Of a stretch of DNA of 64,000 nucleotides, positions 11,401 to 23,168 are shown piece after piece. Below the pieces are notes generated by a model that ran no database searches, had not been told where the DNA came from, and was given only the letters and a program-made list of their open reading frames with translations. The stretch spans positions 62,001 through 126,000 of the forward strand of contig ML133455.1 of the NCBI GenBank assembly GCA_003864495.1, written 5' to 3'. Position 1 is the stretch's first letter; every line of letters starts with the position of its first letter. Made by a program: the position numbers and the translations under genes. The stretch comes from Nemopilema nomurai. Taxonomy: Eukaryota; Cnidaria; Scyphozoa; Rhizostomeae; Rhizostomatidae.

Positions 11401-14400
11401 ACTAAGGATGCCGCTAATGAAAAAAGACAACCAACGAGCTTCGTCATATTTTGGAGATAGGGTAAACTGAACATTCTGGGAACAGCCATCTCGCATCCAA
11501 AAACACATGGGTGATAACAACTCGGATGGTCAGTTATAAAACAAAACAATTTCATGTCGGTTTTAACCCGCATAAACAACTGCAAGAAATGGAATGAAAG
11601 GCCGTCGTTGGCAGTGACATTATGGGCAGTGACATGTTACCCATCTTTTGTATGATCTACCCTTGAATATTCTGAGATAAAAAGAGGACCAATCAAGATG
11701 ATTTCCAAGAACCCCGCGCCAGTATATATTAAGAAACCACGTAACTTACTTCATCATTATAGAGCCAGAGACACTGCGAGCATCCTTTGCTCAGCGCAAG
11801 CTGTTGAGCGAAGATGGTCGGACCATAATTCCTAGAAAAAATTGGGAAGTAGAATAAGATTCTGGGAACAAAGTGAGAACTGGATAGTCAAAAACAGGCC
11901 GTGTCAATAAAATGGGACTGGACACGAGAGGGGCTTGTATAGGTCGTGAAATTGTGGACATATTCGATCGCAATACAAATATGGAAATTAAAAAAATTCA
12001 GAAAGGGTAATATTTTAAGCACAACTGTCGGTGTTAAATTGCAAAGTAAGCATCGACTCGTTCTTGCAAGAAGCAGTTAAGAGCCATATCACTCAGTTGA
12101 CCTGATTTATCAATAAACTTGTTGGATTAGAATAGCTGTTCCGACCCGCAAAACATTGCTTGAAGTGAAGACGACATTGACTTGACGGTTTAAAGGAAAA
12201 CCAACAATACATTCGAATATTCGATCCACACTTCAAGTCAAAGCCGGAAAGAAAGCTCACTGTTGCTAAGGCGAAAACAATGGGACATGGTAAAGCTTAC
12301 AACGACGAAAAGAAGACCAAAAAGGATTCCTTTACCTAAAGAAATGCTACAGTGATATTTATTGGATTACATTTTGTTCATAATTGCAAAGCAAACAAGC
12401 TCAAAAATTTACCGCCATTGGTGATAGGCAACATCGGTATATCTTTAAAATTAAATTCCTAAAAAGCGATTAGAGAAATACTGTTGTCTCGTTTATTTCT
12501 TACCAACCGCTGGATTCTTGAGAATTAAAGCGATTCTTCAAAAATTATGGTATGAAAGAAAGCATATAAAGGATCGAACAAAACTAAAAGCTTGATCTAC
12601 GATTAACTGGATTCTAAATTGTTGATCTACTTTAAAAATATTAAAGAATATAAAAGTTTAATTGGCAAATTTGATACCAACCCCCCGGCCTTGCATTCGC
12701 CAATACCCCCGGGCCAAGCTCGAACGAAATTCGGATCGGCCAATAAAGAGATTGGGTTGAAAGTTCCAGTCGCGAAATAGGGTCCAACTGGGCCAGTGAT
12801 GACAAAGAGACATGCGCGGGCAGGAGGTTTCACGCCAAGTGTTGCCTAGCAACAAAAAAGATTAGTCAGTCATTTTAATAGCGTCACAAAAACATGGAGA
12901 TTTGAGAATCATGCAGTCACGGAAATTGGGGCTTTTAAAAGGAAAGATTCGTAATGATTTCAGAGAATTAGTCACATGCAAGGTATGATGGGAAACATAA
13001 CAGGAAATCAGGTGATGTCAATAAAAAACTTAGGCATGAAAGCCATACAAGATTCATTGGAGAAAAAAAGTGTGGTAATTACACTGAAAATCAAGGGATA
13101 AACATCTTCCTCTCCTTCTTGCAGGTGAACGTTTTAGAGAAAACAAGAAATGATCTCGGTCTTATAGAGGTAGATCCTGGGAATACTTGCTGGAAACACG
13201 TCAAAGTGCCGCGACGAAAAGAAAAGAGACTTCGAAGCTGGCCGCATGACGTCGGCAAATTGTATCTAGATGCTTCTAATTCATGTTCACGAGAAAAGTT
13301 TGCCACAAATCTCCAGCAAACGACTAAACCTCGCGTAAGCGGGAGATTAGAATACAATTAGCATAAAGCTGGTGTCCATCTTTTCATTCTTCGAGCATCT
13401 GTTTTTAAACATCCTATCTGTAGCTTAGATTGCAGTTATCTCGAGCTTCCAGATTCCCAACAAAGTATTCTTGGCTTTGGCCTAAGTTTGTTTAATGGGA
13501 CCGTGATGGGCTTAGCAGCGAGAGAGACTTAGCGCACGCCAAGTAAGTTTCCCAGCAAAGTATTTACCAGCGCTACTTGCACGTGACCAAGAAAATCCTT
13601 TTCGTTCATATCAGGAGAAAAGATTTCAATCTTTATGATAATTAAAATTGCAGTAGATTAAAATATAAAATGATTAAAAAGATGTCATGAGCTCACATGA
13701 TTAAATCAAACAGACATTGGTATCTACGTAAACTCAAGACTTTTGTAAACGCATTTACCTTGTAACAAACTATATATTCTGACATCTGACATAAGGAGAG
13801 CGATCTGTACACTTCTTAAGAATTGCATAGATTAACAAGTGAGACATAAATTACCATAAATTACCACAAATTACCTCTGTGCTTATCAAAGTCGGTCGTA
13901 TGTAAAGAGAGCACTTTTGAGAGTGTGGTATCCAGTCTTGGTCCAGTTTAACGAGTTCTGAAATACATTTTAGCAATTCGTCCTTGTCAAAGCTCTGAAA
14001 ACGGAACGATCGTAAACATATGATTTGGCAGTATATTTTGGCTGTCTGACACACAATGTGTGTACATACACTTTATAGTGATAATTCATGGAGTCTAGTT
14101 ACGAACTGATTCCATACAAATGATCCATGCAAGCAACTATTGAAAGCAGCCTTTTACTCCTCATAGGAGCTGGCTCATATTTCGACGCAATGCCTGGTTT
14201 TCCTCGCCACTGCATGGAAATCCCAAGCTGTAATTCAAGCATCTTTTCTCTTCTCTACAGTTCGATATCAAGTCTGCTAATAATCTATGTGCTGTCAATG
14301 GAAACCAAGAGTGTCCCAATTGGTTTGACAATGGGTGAGTTAAAGAAAGTTTAACACTGGTGGGAAAATAGATGAACGTGAGAAATGTTTAGTGAACAAA

Positions 14401-17400
14401 ATATAAATATTTGAAAGACGTTAAAAAGGATAAAGGCCACTTAACTTCACATATTGAAAAAACGAACGAAAATTGCAAGTAGATCATATAACATTTAATC
14501 AAGGAAAATGAGATTAGATAGATAGGAGAAGGGTTTTATCGGATTCAATGATTAAATTGAAAGCCTAAATGAAAAACTCACAGGCAAGCTTAATCGCACA
14601 CTTGACTTCAGGAATCGAGACATGTTTTCCATTGGTCGGAAAAGTCGTATCTCTCCTTCATCCCCTCTGTATGCCTTCATGCCTTCAAACACCTAAAACC
14701 ACAAACATACCATACAACATTAAGCAATCTTCACTTATGTGTTTTCGCAGTAAACTAAAATAACACATGTTGTCTACGAATTATCAACTTTGGAGTTTAA
14801 GCTGTTTTTGTATCAATTAGTTGCAAAATGTCTAGGATATTTCAAATTGAGTTTCTAGTTTTCCACGAAGGGGGTGCTCTCTCCTCCGTTAGTTGATCCA
14901 CCGATAAGGTCTCTCCTTCCAGAGAATTCTTCTCCACGCAGATTTCTTATATTCTTTAAAATCTATGTAATTTTCTCATCTTCTGTAACTTTCCATATTG
15001 CATAATTGTATTGATTAATTAGTTTCAAAGAATTTGGCATGTAGCTGAAATTTAAAAATGAAATTAACTAATTTTGCATGGAATGACCCAACTATAAAGA
15101 TGTCACAAACACAACATTATAGCCATGTGCCAGTAACTAAACAACACTACGGTTCATCCACTTGGTCCTTCGTCGGTTAGGAATTTCGTTCTGGTTCTAT
15201 GAGTGAAGGTCATTCCAGAAGTGGTTATCTATCACGGACCCAAAATCAATGGTGGGGCGGCAAATGTCACGTGACTTGATACGGGCTGCTCAGTTGTGAA
15301 AAGTTCGAATGGCGTTGCACAGTTGCAGTTTCAATGCATCCTATTTGTTCTGCGAGTTGCTGATTGCCTAATGCGCTTGTGATAAGCTCATTATGGCCAA
15401 TAGCAGTCGTCTATTTATTCATAGTTAAATTTGAATCATATATTCATTGTATAGTCTCAGTTCAGTGGTGGAAATGTCAACCACAGATATGATCCTGGAT
15501 TGTGTCACAGAATACATTTGCGCGTCACGCACTATCGAAGTGTGGCATTGAGATCGAACCCAGGCGCCGGTACAAACCTGATCAACAGGTTAAATAAACT
15601 GGTTTGACTGAGCCTCAAGGCGGTTTGAATGACATAAATGACACATAGGTTATTGTGATTATCCTTCACCATTCTGTGTGTGCTTTTTTCAGGGAGATTT
15701 GTACGCGAAACAGGCGAGGAAGAAGAAAGCAAGCCGGGACGGAGTCACCCTGAACGCGCAGCTCAAAACCAGCCCTGTTAGGCCCGAATTTGAGTGAAAG
15801 CAATGAAAGGAGATGAGTGAAAGCGGATCGCATCACTGAATGACATGTACCACTGGAACTCCAATGACATGTACCACTGGAACTCCAATGACATGTACCA
15901 CAGGAACTCCACACTCTGGAGAATGGTTACTGAGAAGCAAAATTCCACTTTTGGAAAGAGATTAACTTAACCTATGAAAGGGAAATAGAACTCGCGTGAC
16001 ATGATATGGCCTAAATCCCATCAAAACAACATCTTAACCAGATTTAAATGGAGATAGTCCCTTTGAAACAAACGAGATAATGCTTCTCAAACACTTTGGC
16101 AACAAAATTTACTTGATAGGAAAGCTTCTAAAGCATTTTTGATATCTTGTTCTTAAGAGGAAACCACGAAAGCGGAAAACCCTTTTTTGAAATATCATTG
16201 TGATTGGGCACTTTCATATCAAATGGATAGTAGCTGGCCTTCCTTTGCCGAGATCCCTGCGCAGGAGCTTCTGCGTATTGCTGACGCGTGATTTAGCGGT
16301 GAATTTCAAAACATCACTAAGATCATTATTACCCAGTAAAGCGCAAAGGAAATCCTTTCCCAAGATGCCAGAATCATGAACATACTTCAAATGCTTGCTT
16401 AACTGAGAAGTAGGACTCATCTTCTTATTCTTATAACGGTTTTGTGATACTGGTTGCGAATCATTGTTTCAAGTATAGTTCGCCAGTGCTGATGGGACAC
16501 TCTTTCAAAACAACCCTATTGCCGCGTCTTCACAATTGTGTTTTTAGTGTTCAAAACATTTTGTTCGAGAACCCGACATCTCTCTTATCAGTCTCGTAAT
16601 TTCTCATATAAATGCAATGCAATGAAGACGCTGCCAAGCTTAAAAATACCAGGGCTAGCTCTTTTACAAATAAACAGGTCACGTGTACAAGTCACGTGCT
16701 TTGCGTTTACCTGTTGACGTGTATCGGATGAATAGCGATAACGGCAAACAAAAAGTATCTCTTGTGTGCTACTGGCTTCGCTTCGCTTCGAGACGGAATA
16801 TTTTTCGTTATAAAAGGAGCCCTAAATCATTACATCTAGATTGCCTTGCGAGTAAATGGGACTTTTTGAAAAAAATATCAAGAACCAATAAAAAGTGAAA
16901 TCAAGCTCTCACATTTACGGAGCATTTCCCTGAGCTTGTAGCATACGCCGGAAATGTACTGGCCATTTTAATTACTCCTTGTTTCAAACGATTATGATCA
17001 GCTGCATAAATCTCACCTCTAAACCGTAATGTAGCACTGAAGCGCTAGGGGGTATTGAGAGAGGACCATATGGGGTTATCTGTGGTTTTCCCCATCCTTC
17101 ATCTAATGACCAGTCGATGGTCAACATATGGTCAGATGTTGTTTTACCAAAAACAAGATCTGCTTCCAATGGCTTGACTTTTGGGTTTCCTGTCCTTTCA
17201 ATAGTCAGTCCACTGGCCTACAGGAAAAAATACATTTAAAGATAACATGACAATTTGGTTACCTTCATCGATTCTAAAGATTCCCAGACACATTTTTCTA
17301 GAATTGAATAAGAGCCTATAGAATTGAAAAATTTGGCTGCTGTGATTGTCTGTCTCATAATGTTTTGAATGGAACTATTTTCAAAGTCAACCAACCATTT

Positions 17401-18750
17401 CTGGCTTTAAGGGCAAAATATTTTCCGTATTGGAAAACAGCCCAACATCATGACTCAAATGAAACTTATTTAAATGAAGGGGGGGCTAATATGATTTAAT
17501 CGTTAATATTTTACTAGATATGTATATGGAATTGACAAGCCACACAGTTTGTAGTCTACTGGAAACAATATCCCTGTTTAACACAGATAAGCTTATAAAT
17601 CCATCAGGGTTAGAAATTAATATCTATGTGGCCCACTGCAACTGCTTCATCTTCTTGACTATCAAATTAAACTGAAATGCAACACTTTAAAACAATACGG
17701 CAGAAGAAAAATGCAAGCTTCAAACGCGTTTACAAGATTAGATCACAGAATTCACTGCAACTTATATTGATAGAAAATAGCTGCAAATCATGATAGTATT
17801 TACATTTGAAATTTTGATACAACCTAATTTGAAAGCTGGAATTATTGTAGAAAGGGAGTGATGTTAAAGGCTGCAGATGATGTCCCTAAGAATTTCCTTA
17901 CAAACAAAGGTGAGCCACGATTTCCTTATAAGAATTTCCTTACCAAATTCAGTGACAAAGTTGCTAGGATGAAACAAATTTTTCACAAAGCATTGCAGTT
18001 CCTCCTCTGATAACAGAAGAGTTGACATTGGAGAGGGCCATTGAATTCATGAAACAGTGAGGGAATAAAGAAACAAGAACAGAACTCTTACATTTATCTG
18101 TGCTGAAAGCATTCTTGCCAGAACTCTGTTGTTCTGAAGACTTGAAATAAGTTTCTAAAAGTAAAGAAATAAAGTAAATTACATTCATATTGTAGACAAT
18201 CCAAAAGAGGACTGCAACTGTTTTTAGCAAACAGGATATTTTCTTCACCTTCTGAGGCTACAGAATGGTTATAATATTTGGAGAATCATTACAAAGCAGC
18301 TAAAAACAATAGTGCACAAAATATTCAAGGCAGGGCTCCCAGATCGTTTCATTACGCAAGTTTGGTTAATTTTCGCAAATTTCAATGAAGCAGTTCTCTT
18401 TTTCTAACCATAAATTAAAAAGGGTAATTCATTGCCTATCTTGCGCAATCCATTTACGACGCATCCATGTGGCAAAAAATTTCAGAGCGTCACAACAGAG
18501 TGCATTATTAATTTCCGTATTTAAATGGTTTTCCATGAAAAATACGATTGAAGGAAGTACACCGAAATTTCTATTAGAAAATTTGGCCTTGCTACGATAG
18601 CCTATCCTGTTTATAATCAATCAACTAGACAACGAAAAAGTGGTATGTCTTCGGGGCCTAAAGAGAGAAATTCTGGGACTGGCGTATACTCGAAAAACAA
18701 AATAAAACAGCTACCTTGGTCATTTTTCCGTATCTTTGAATATTCTGCAT
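8450..18750 (-). CDS. BCAT: Branched-chain amino acid aminotransferase (mitochondrial type), one-base frameshift in exon 4
   Basis: PLP-dependent fold-type IV transaminase that interconverts Leu/Ile/Val and their 2-oxo acids with 2-oxoglutarate/glutamate. Exons in coding order: 18715-18750, 18092-18154, 17017-17217, 14582-14693, 13875-13994, 12682-12845, 11750-11831, 11110-11164, 10212-10297, 9921-9989, 9247-9318, 8668-8742, 8450-8536 (TAA). About 406 aa once the insertion is discounted. Key motifs: [31 protein letters not shown], the PLP-lysine region GECKAGG|NYGPT (Lys near residue 229), [25 protein letters not shown], a redox CVVC pair as in mammalian mitochondrial BCAT, and [11 protein letters not shown]. 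The first 33 residues ([12 protein letters not shown] then a basic, Ser/Leu-rich stretch) look like a mitochondrial presequence. In exon 4 a run of five T (plus-strand 14640-14644) is one base too long: frame is lost between EIRLF and RPMENM. All other exons join in frame, so sequencing or assembly error is likely. Confidence 0.95.
10799..10895. repeat. Dispersed repeat, copy 2 (BCAT intron)
   Basis: Matches 7883-7980. Here it is preceded by GTGACGTCA and followed by GTGACGTCACC, so the copy is bracketed by the same 9-base motif. It is intronic, between BCAT exons 11110-11164 and 10212-10297. Confidence 0.75.
15838..15911. repeat. 24-bp tandem triplication in BCAT intron
   Basis: Three consecutive units of about 24 bases with core TGACATGTACCACTGGAACT; the third has CACAGG for CACTGG. 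It is in the intron between BCAT exons 17017-17217 and 14582-14693. The near identity of copies suggests recent duplication. Confidence 0.9.
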
Positions 18751-19970
18751 GGTTGTTTCGCTTTTTTTCTTTACAATGAAGCAAAATGCAACAAATTATT
18801 TTCCGTGTACTTCTCTCTCTGTGAGTTGACGTTATTATCCACAGGCAATATGCAAACTAATTGTCATGGCTGCCGAGTAGGAAACAGCGGAATTTCTTAA
18901 TGAATGTCGTCAGAATTTCTTAGTGTCTTTCTGAGTGTCTTTCTGCCAGCGGAATATCCTAATGAGAACTCAATCGAAACAAACTAACAGTTGAAACACA
19001 TTTGAAAAATCAGGGCCAATAATGTGGTGAATTGCCTTTTCATGTGTTTTATTGTCAAATTGTTGAAAAATTGGTGATTGCCCCCTGCCTCCCTTCCTAG
19101 TCCTTCTGTGACAGAAGAAATTCGTTACTACATATTTTTATTTCAGTGACGTAGGAGCCCCCCATATTTTGACCAACAGAAAAAAGTGCCCTTTCCGAAT
19201 CAAAAACTGGAAATCGTCATGTGTCTCTTTTGATCAGGCCCCCATTCTTTTTGAATGCTTCCTAAGTCCTTGGTTTTGTTCCCTTTAAATAAATTCATTT
19301 ACATTTTATTAAGGTGATGGTTGAATAAATTACAGGGCATCTTCAATTGAGAACTTAATGTTGACAACGTCATTTATCAAAATTTAACTTGAAATTTCTC
19401 CCTCTGGTTCATTGATAAAAGTTTTGCCGATATTTATGAGTGAAATCAATCAAAATTTGAAGAAAAACTCATGAGTTACGATGGCGAAAATTCTTCCTCT
19501 TTGAATTGGCAGAGGATTAGACCTTGTAACACATGACATTTAAATCATTTGCATGTGCTGTGATGCCGAATTTGATTGGCTAGAAATTAGTTGACTGGGG
19601 GAATGGCTGGAGGCGGATGGTCACATGGTAACCAAGAGTCACGCAAAAATACCAGCACATGACGGTGACAAGTTACTGTAAATGCGAAGGCTGTTTATGA
19701 ATAATTTATTTCAAAATAAGGACGCCTGGTTATAATTGGTGTCCCATCGAGGTAAAAAGCAGAGAACCCGAGGAAGAAGCTTTTGTGTTGAGTAAAACAG
19801 GATGGCTTCAAATTGTCACCGCTGGCATTTTATAAACATGTTTACATATAAAAATGCGTTAACTAAGCCGGTAACGAAATACTTTATGGCTATGATGAAG
19901 AAGAGAGTACCACAGGTATCGCAGCGATCTCATTTGAAAAGAGCTTACAAGCGACTTCGATTCAGCCCGC

Positions 19971-20022
19971 GGAATTGCCCGCGGATATTCGCGTATGGAA
20001 TTGCCCGCGGATATTCGCGTAT
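19971..20022. repeat. 26-bp perfect direct duplication
   Basis: The unit GGAATTGCCCGCGGATATTC plus GCGTAT occurs twice back to back, followed by a decayed third start (GGAAACGCCCG). It is unusually GC-rich for this region and falls inside an 85-codon ORF (19802-20059) that I do not consider a gene. Confidence 0.9.
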
Positions 20023-21508
20023 GGAAACGCCCGAGGAAACTCATAAGTTTATTTGCTGAAGGAAATCTCTTTTGTTAGTTTCCTTGCCGGAGGGCAAAAG
20101 CAGAAAACACAAGAGTAATGGCGACATAGGCTTCAAACTCAACTCCTATTTAATTTTACTGAGATTCTGAACTATTCATAAGAATTGACGTATGTTTGTC
20201 TTTCCTGTCTTGGTCGCAAGGTTAGGCTCAGCGTCTGGAACTTTAATGGCACCCTTCGTTGCACAAGAGACAAATTGATATTATTAGCAACTAATGGATT
20301 ACAAAAATACACAAATAGCAACAGCACGAAGGCATTGGCTGAATAATTAAATGAGGACATGAAGTTTAATGCCTTCCGGCTCTTGTTTAAGTACTCGATG
20401 CCGTTTATGCAAACACTTGTGTTAATTGTATAAAAAGGAAGTTTTAAGTTGCTACTCAGAGTTTCACGCTCATAAGGGAATTTTTACAATCAATAGCTGC
20501 ATCCTTCCAACGCCATTTTCTATATACCACAAAGACAGCACTAAATGTATGTTTACGATACCCTTAATGAGTTTTACCAGTTTTAGCAAGCAATCCACTT
20601 GTAGTTAATAAAACAACCTATTGCTTTATATTCATTCGTATAATGTATTTCGTTAGGGATTCTCTCATTTTTATCAACCGAAAAACCGTTAAATGGCCCG
20701 CCGCAGGATACAGGCCTCCATAGAGGTACCGGCTTCTGCAGACCAGTGTCACGTGGTTTTGATCATGCAAACAGCTAATGTTAGTCATTGGCACAAATTT
20801 ATAAACGGAAATTAAATGAAAACTTACGCAATTCCAAAAGCTGTTGAGACCTATAGATAACACAACTATGCTATCCAAAAAGCAAATGAACTCTGGAGGG
20901 CCTTTCAAGGGCTTTAATTTCGCAACCACGCAAGAATGTGTGTGATATATTTCGCTAAACAAGGAAGCAAAATATCAGGTTATCAAGGAAATAATGTCAA
21001 ATATAATAGCTCTTGTCTAAACCCTGTGGATATCAGGTAGCTGAGAACACACAGAAATCAAATACGGAATTATACTTTTTACGAAATGGCCATGATGCCC
21101 GTTTGCATGGGAACCAATCTGGCAGTTTCAAGTGAAACAGCTAGCCATACCAAAGCGAGGAAGACTAGGGAAAAACTACGATTGGAAATGTCTCGGAGTT
21201 ATCGCTTCAACATAGCCTTAGTTGGTGCGGGAGTAACAGTTGGCGAGGAAGACAGGGAGAGACAATGGAGTAGCAGGTTCTTATAGGCCTAAAGGATACA
21301 CCGCAGTGCCAAATATATTGACCTCGCAAATACGTCGATGATTGAGTGTCTTCTCTGTGCCTCCCAAGGCTAGTTAGGCCAGATGAAGTAGTCAATTAGT
21401 GGGTTTTATGGAAAAGCAACTAAACCGACATTATTTTTATCACAGGACATGACCCTTCTGAGCCCCAACAGTTCAAGTGCGGGAACAGCTCCATTTCCCG
21501 GAAGGTAA

Positions 21509-21725
21509 GGAGCGAGAATGGCTTAGTGGCTAGAGGCGCTGACTACGGACCCAAGGTCTGTGGTTCGAGTTCCTGCCAAAAACCAAACTTTCACACAGAA
21601 TGTGGAGGCTCATCAGCTCTCTGTAATTCCAGGCATAAGGAATCACGAGGTTTGGAGTGGTCACATCGAAGGGAAGGACCAGGACACTGCTCGATTAGCT
21701 TAAGCTTCTCAGTGTCCTAACAACT
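21509..21725 (+). mobile_element. tRNA-derived SINE, copy 1
   Basis: The head carries tRNA-like internal promoter boxes: an A-box-like TGGCTTAGTGGCTAG near 21519 and a B box GGTTCGAGTTC near 21562. The body is non-tRNA sequence ending in TTAAGCTTCTCAGTGTCCTA. A second copy lies on the minus strand at about 57640-57838, sharing GCGCTGACTACGGACCCAAG, AATTCCAGGCATAAG and the end. It is a SINE and not a working tRNA, because the cloverleaf does not close. Confidence 0.85.
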
Positions 21726-21808
21726 ATCTTCGGAAGCAAGGTAGAAATAAATACAAATAAATACAAATGCAAATGGGGCAGAAAATTGATTGGAATCAAT
21801 GTAGATAG

Positions 21809-22109
21809 CATAGGCGCCGACTTTTATTTTTCCCAGGGGGGGCTCAAAATTTAAATTTAAAAAAAATTTAAAAAAGTTAAAAGGTAGAGAAATTACCTGT
21901 CGCTTTAATAACGTAAAACAACATATGTAGCATGTATAATAACAAAACAAAACATTTTGATAAAGCAGATATAACATCATGGTCTACAGTATCATCAGTT
22001 CAATTCTTTGATTGATTTCACACGAAATTCCCAGGGGGGGCTGAGCCCCCCCATAGCAATTCCCAGGGGGGGCTCGAGCCCCCAAGCCCCCACGTAGTCG
22101 GCGCCTATG
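21809..22109. mobile_element. hAT-type MITE, 301 bp, with 8-bp target site duplication
   Basis: The element begins CATAGGCGCCGACT and ends with its exact reverse complement, giving a perfect 14-bp terminal inverted repeat. It is flanked by the 8-bp direct repeat GTAGATAG at 21801-21808 and 22110-22117. An 8-bp duplication is the signature of hAT transposases. The interior has G-run/C-run stretches (CCAGGGGGGGCT) and AT-rich sequence but no transposase, so it is non-autonomous. The perfect ends suggest fairly recent insertion. Confidence 0.93.
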
Positions 22110-23168
22110 GTAGATAGTTAGGAATTCATTTGAAAAACTCTCTAGTGCAAAAAAGCCTAGGTCCGAGAAATAAAGTGTTCGCAAAACTGTGCCATCTTGA
22201 ATTTGCATACAGTGTTGTTGCTGCAGTTGTGGCATTACGTCATTCACATGCCGAGCTTCGAGTCAAACTTTCAAAACATTGATGCTCGTCGTTGAAGGTT
22301 CTTGATTTGAGTGTTGTCGTTTTTTCAGTCATCATAGGTATGAATGATGGACTCTTTTCCTTATTAAGCCTTACTTCTAATTGCAAATATGTTAACTACA
22401 TGTCCCTTATAGACAATGTTGCTAGACACTACCTAGAAACTACCCTAACTTCACGTTGTCACATAAAGGTATTAAATTACGAGAATTGTTTTGGAATCAA
22501 GGTTTCGTAAAATCTGAGTTGGATTGAAATGAGTCAGTCTTAGAACATGATTTTTAACTGGAATTTTGTGTGCTCTAAATACCGGTTTAAAAGAATTTGT
22601 TTAGGCCGAGAGTAGAGATTTTGATTTTTTTTGGTTTGATTGATTGATTTAGGCCGAGATTTCTCGGAACTGAAGATTCATTGTGAACGCGGTGGCAAAG
22701 CCAAAACCGTTCTAATCTCAACTTGTTCTGTAAATACCTATCAGTAATAAGTTGCCTAACGGATCAAACCTTAGATGCAAACAGTAAAAGGTCATTTGTA
22801 CTGGTGACACAATTTGATTTATTGGAGACTTGAATTAGCCCTAAAACAAATGGGGACTATTTGAGAACGGTGAGCTAGGACTCGGGGCCTGTGCAAAGCA
22901 GCTGTTTTAGATAGAGGAGCTTATGTTGATAGAACAGCCCATGATTTTTAGGAATGTTTCCAAATTCAGTGAAAAGTATTAAGAAATGATAAGCAATATT
23001 GTTATGTTAGATTTTTATAGTCTTTAGGAAGCCCCTGCTTTCCATCGGCTTTTCCTCTTAAGGACTTTTATTGCTGATCCTCTAGGTGTACTTGTTTATT
23101 AACTATTAACCTTTGTAAAAGTTTAGTCTTGATATCTCTTTTCATTTATAAAACAGGTATTTTTATAG

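Larger units (their letters stand above)
18751..23168. other. Intergenic region between divergent BCAT and RNF141, repeat-bearing
   Basis: The two genes are transcribed away from each other, so both promoters lie here. No coding exon was recognised. Contents: a 26-bp duplication at 19971-20022, a tRNA-type SINE (21509-21725) and a hAT-type MITE (21809-22109). Several ORFs of 60 to 115 codons look like chance. A non-coding first exon of RNF141 probably lies near the right end, because its coding start is preceded by an acceptor-like TTTATAAAACAG at about 23145-23156. Confidence 0.5.

Noticed and set aside
19802..20059. 85-codon ORF MASNCHRWHF... as a gene
   Set aside because: It includes the 26-bp direct duplication, has no recognisable motif and no supporting splice structure.
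20618..20962. 114-codon minus ORF
   Set aside because: No domain, low-quality start context and composition of chance translation.
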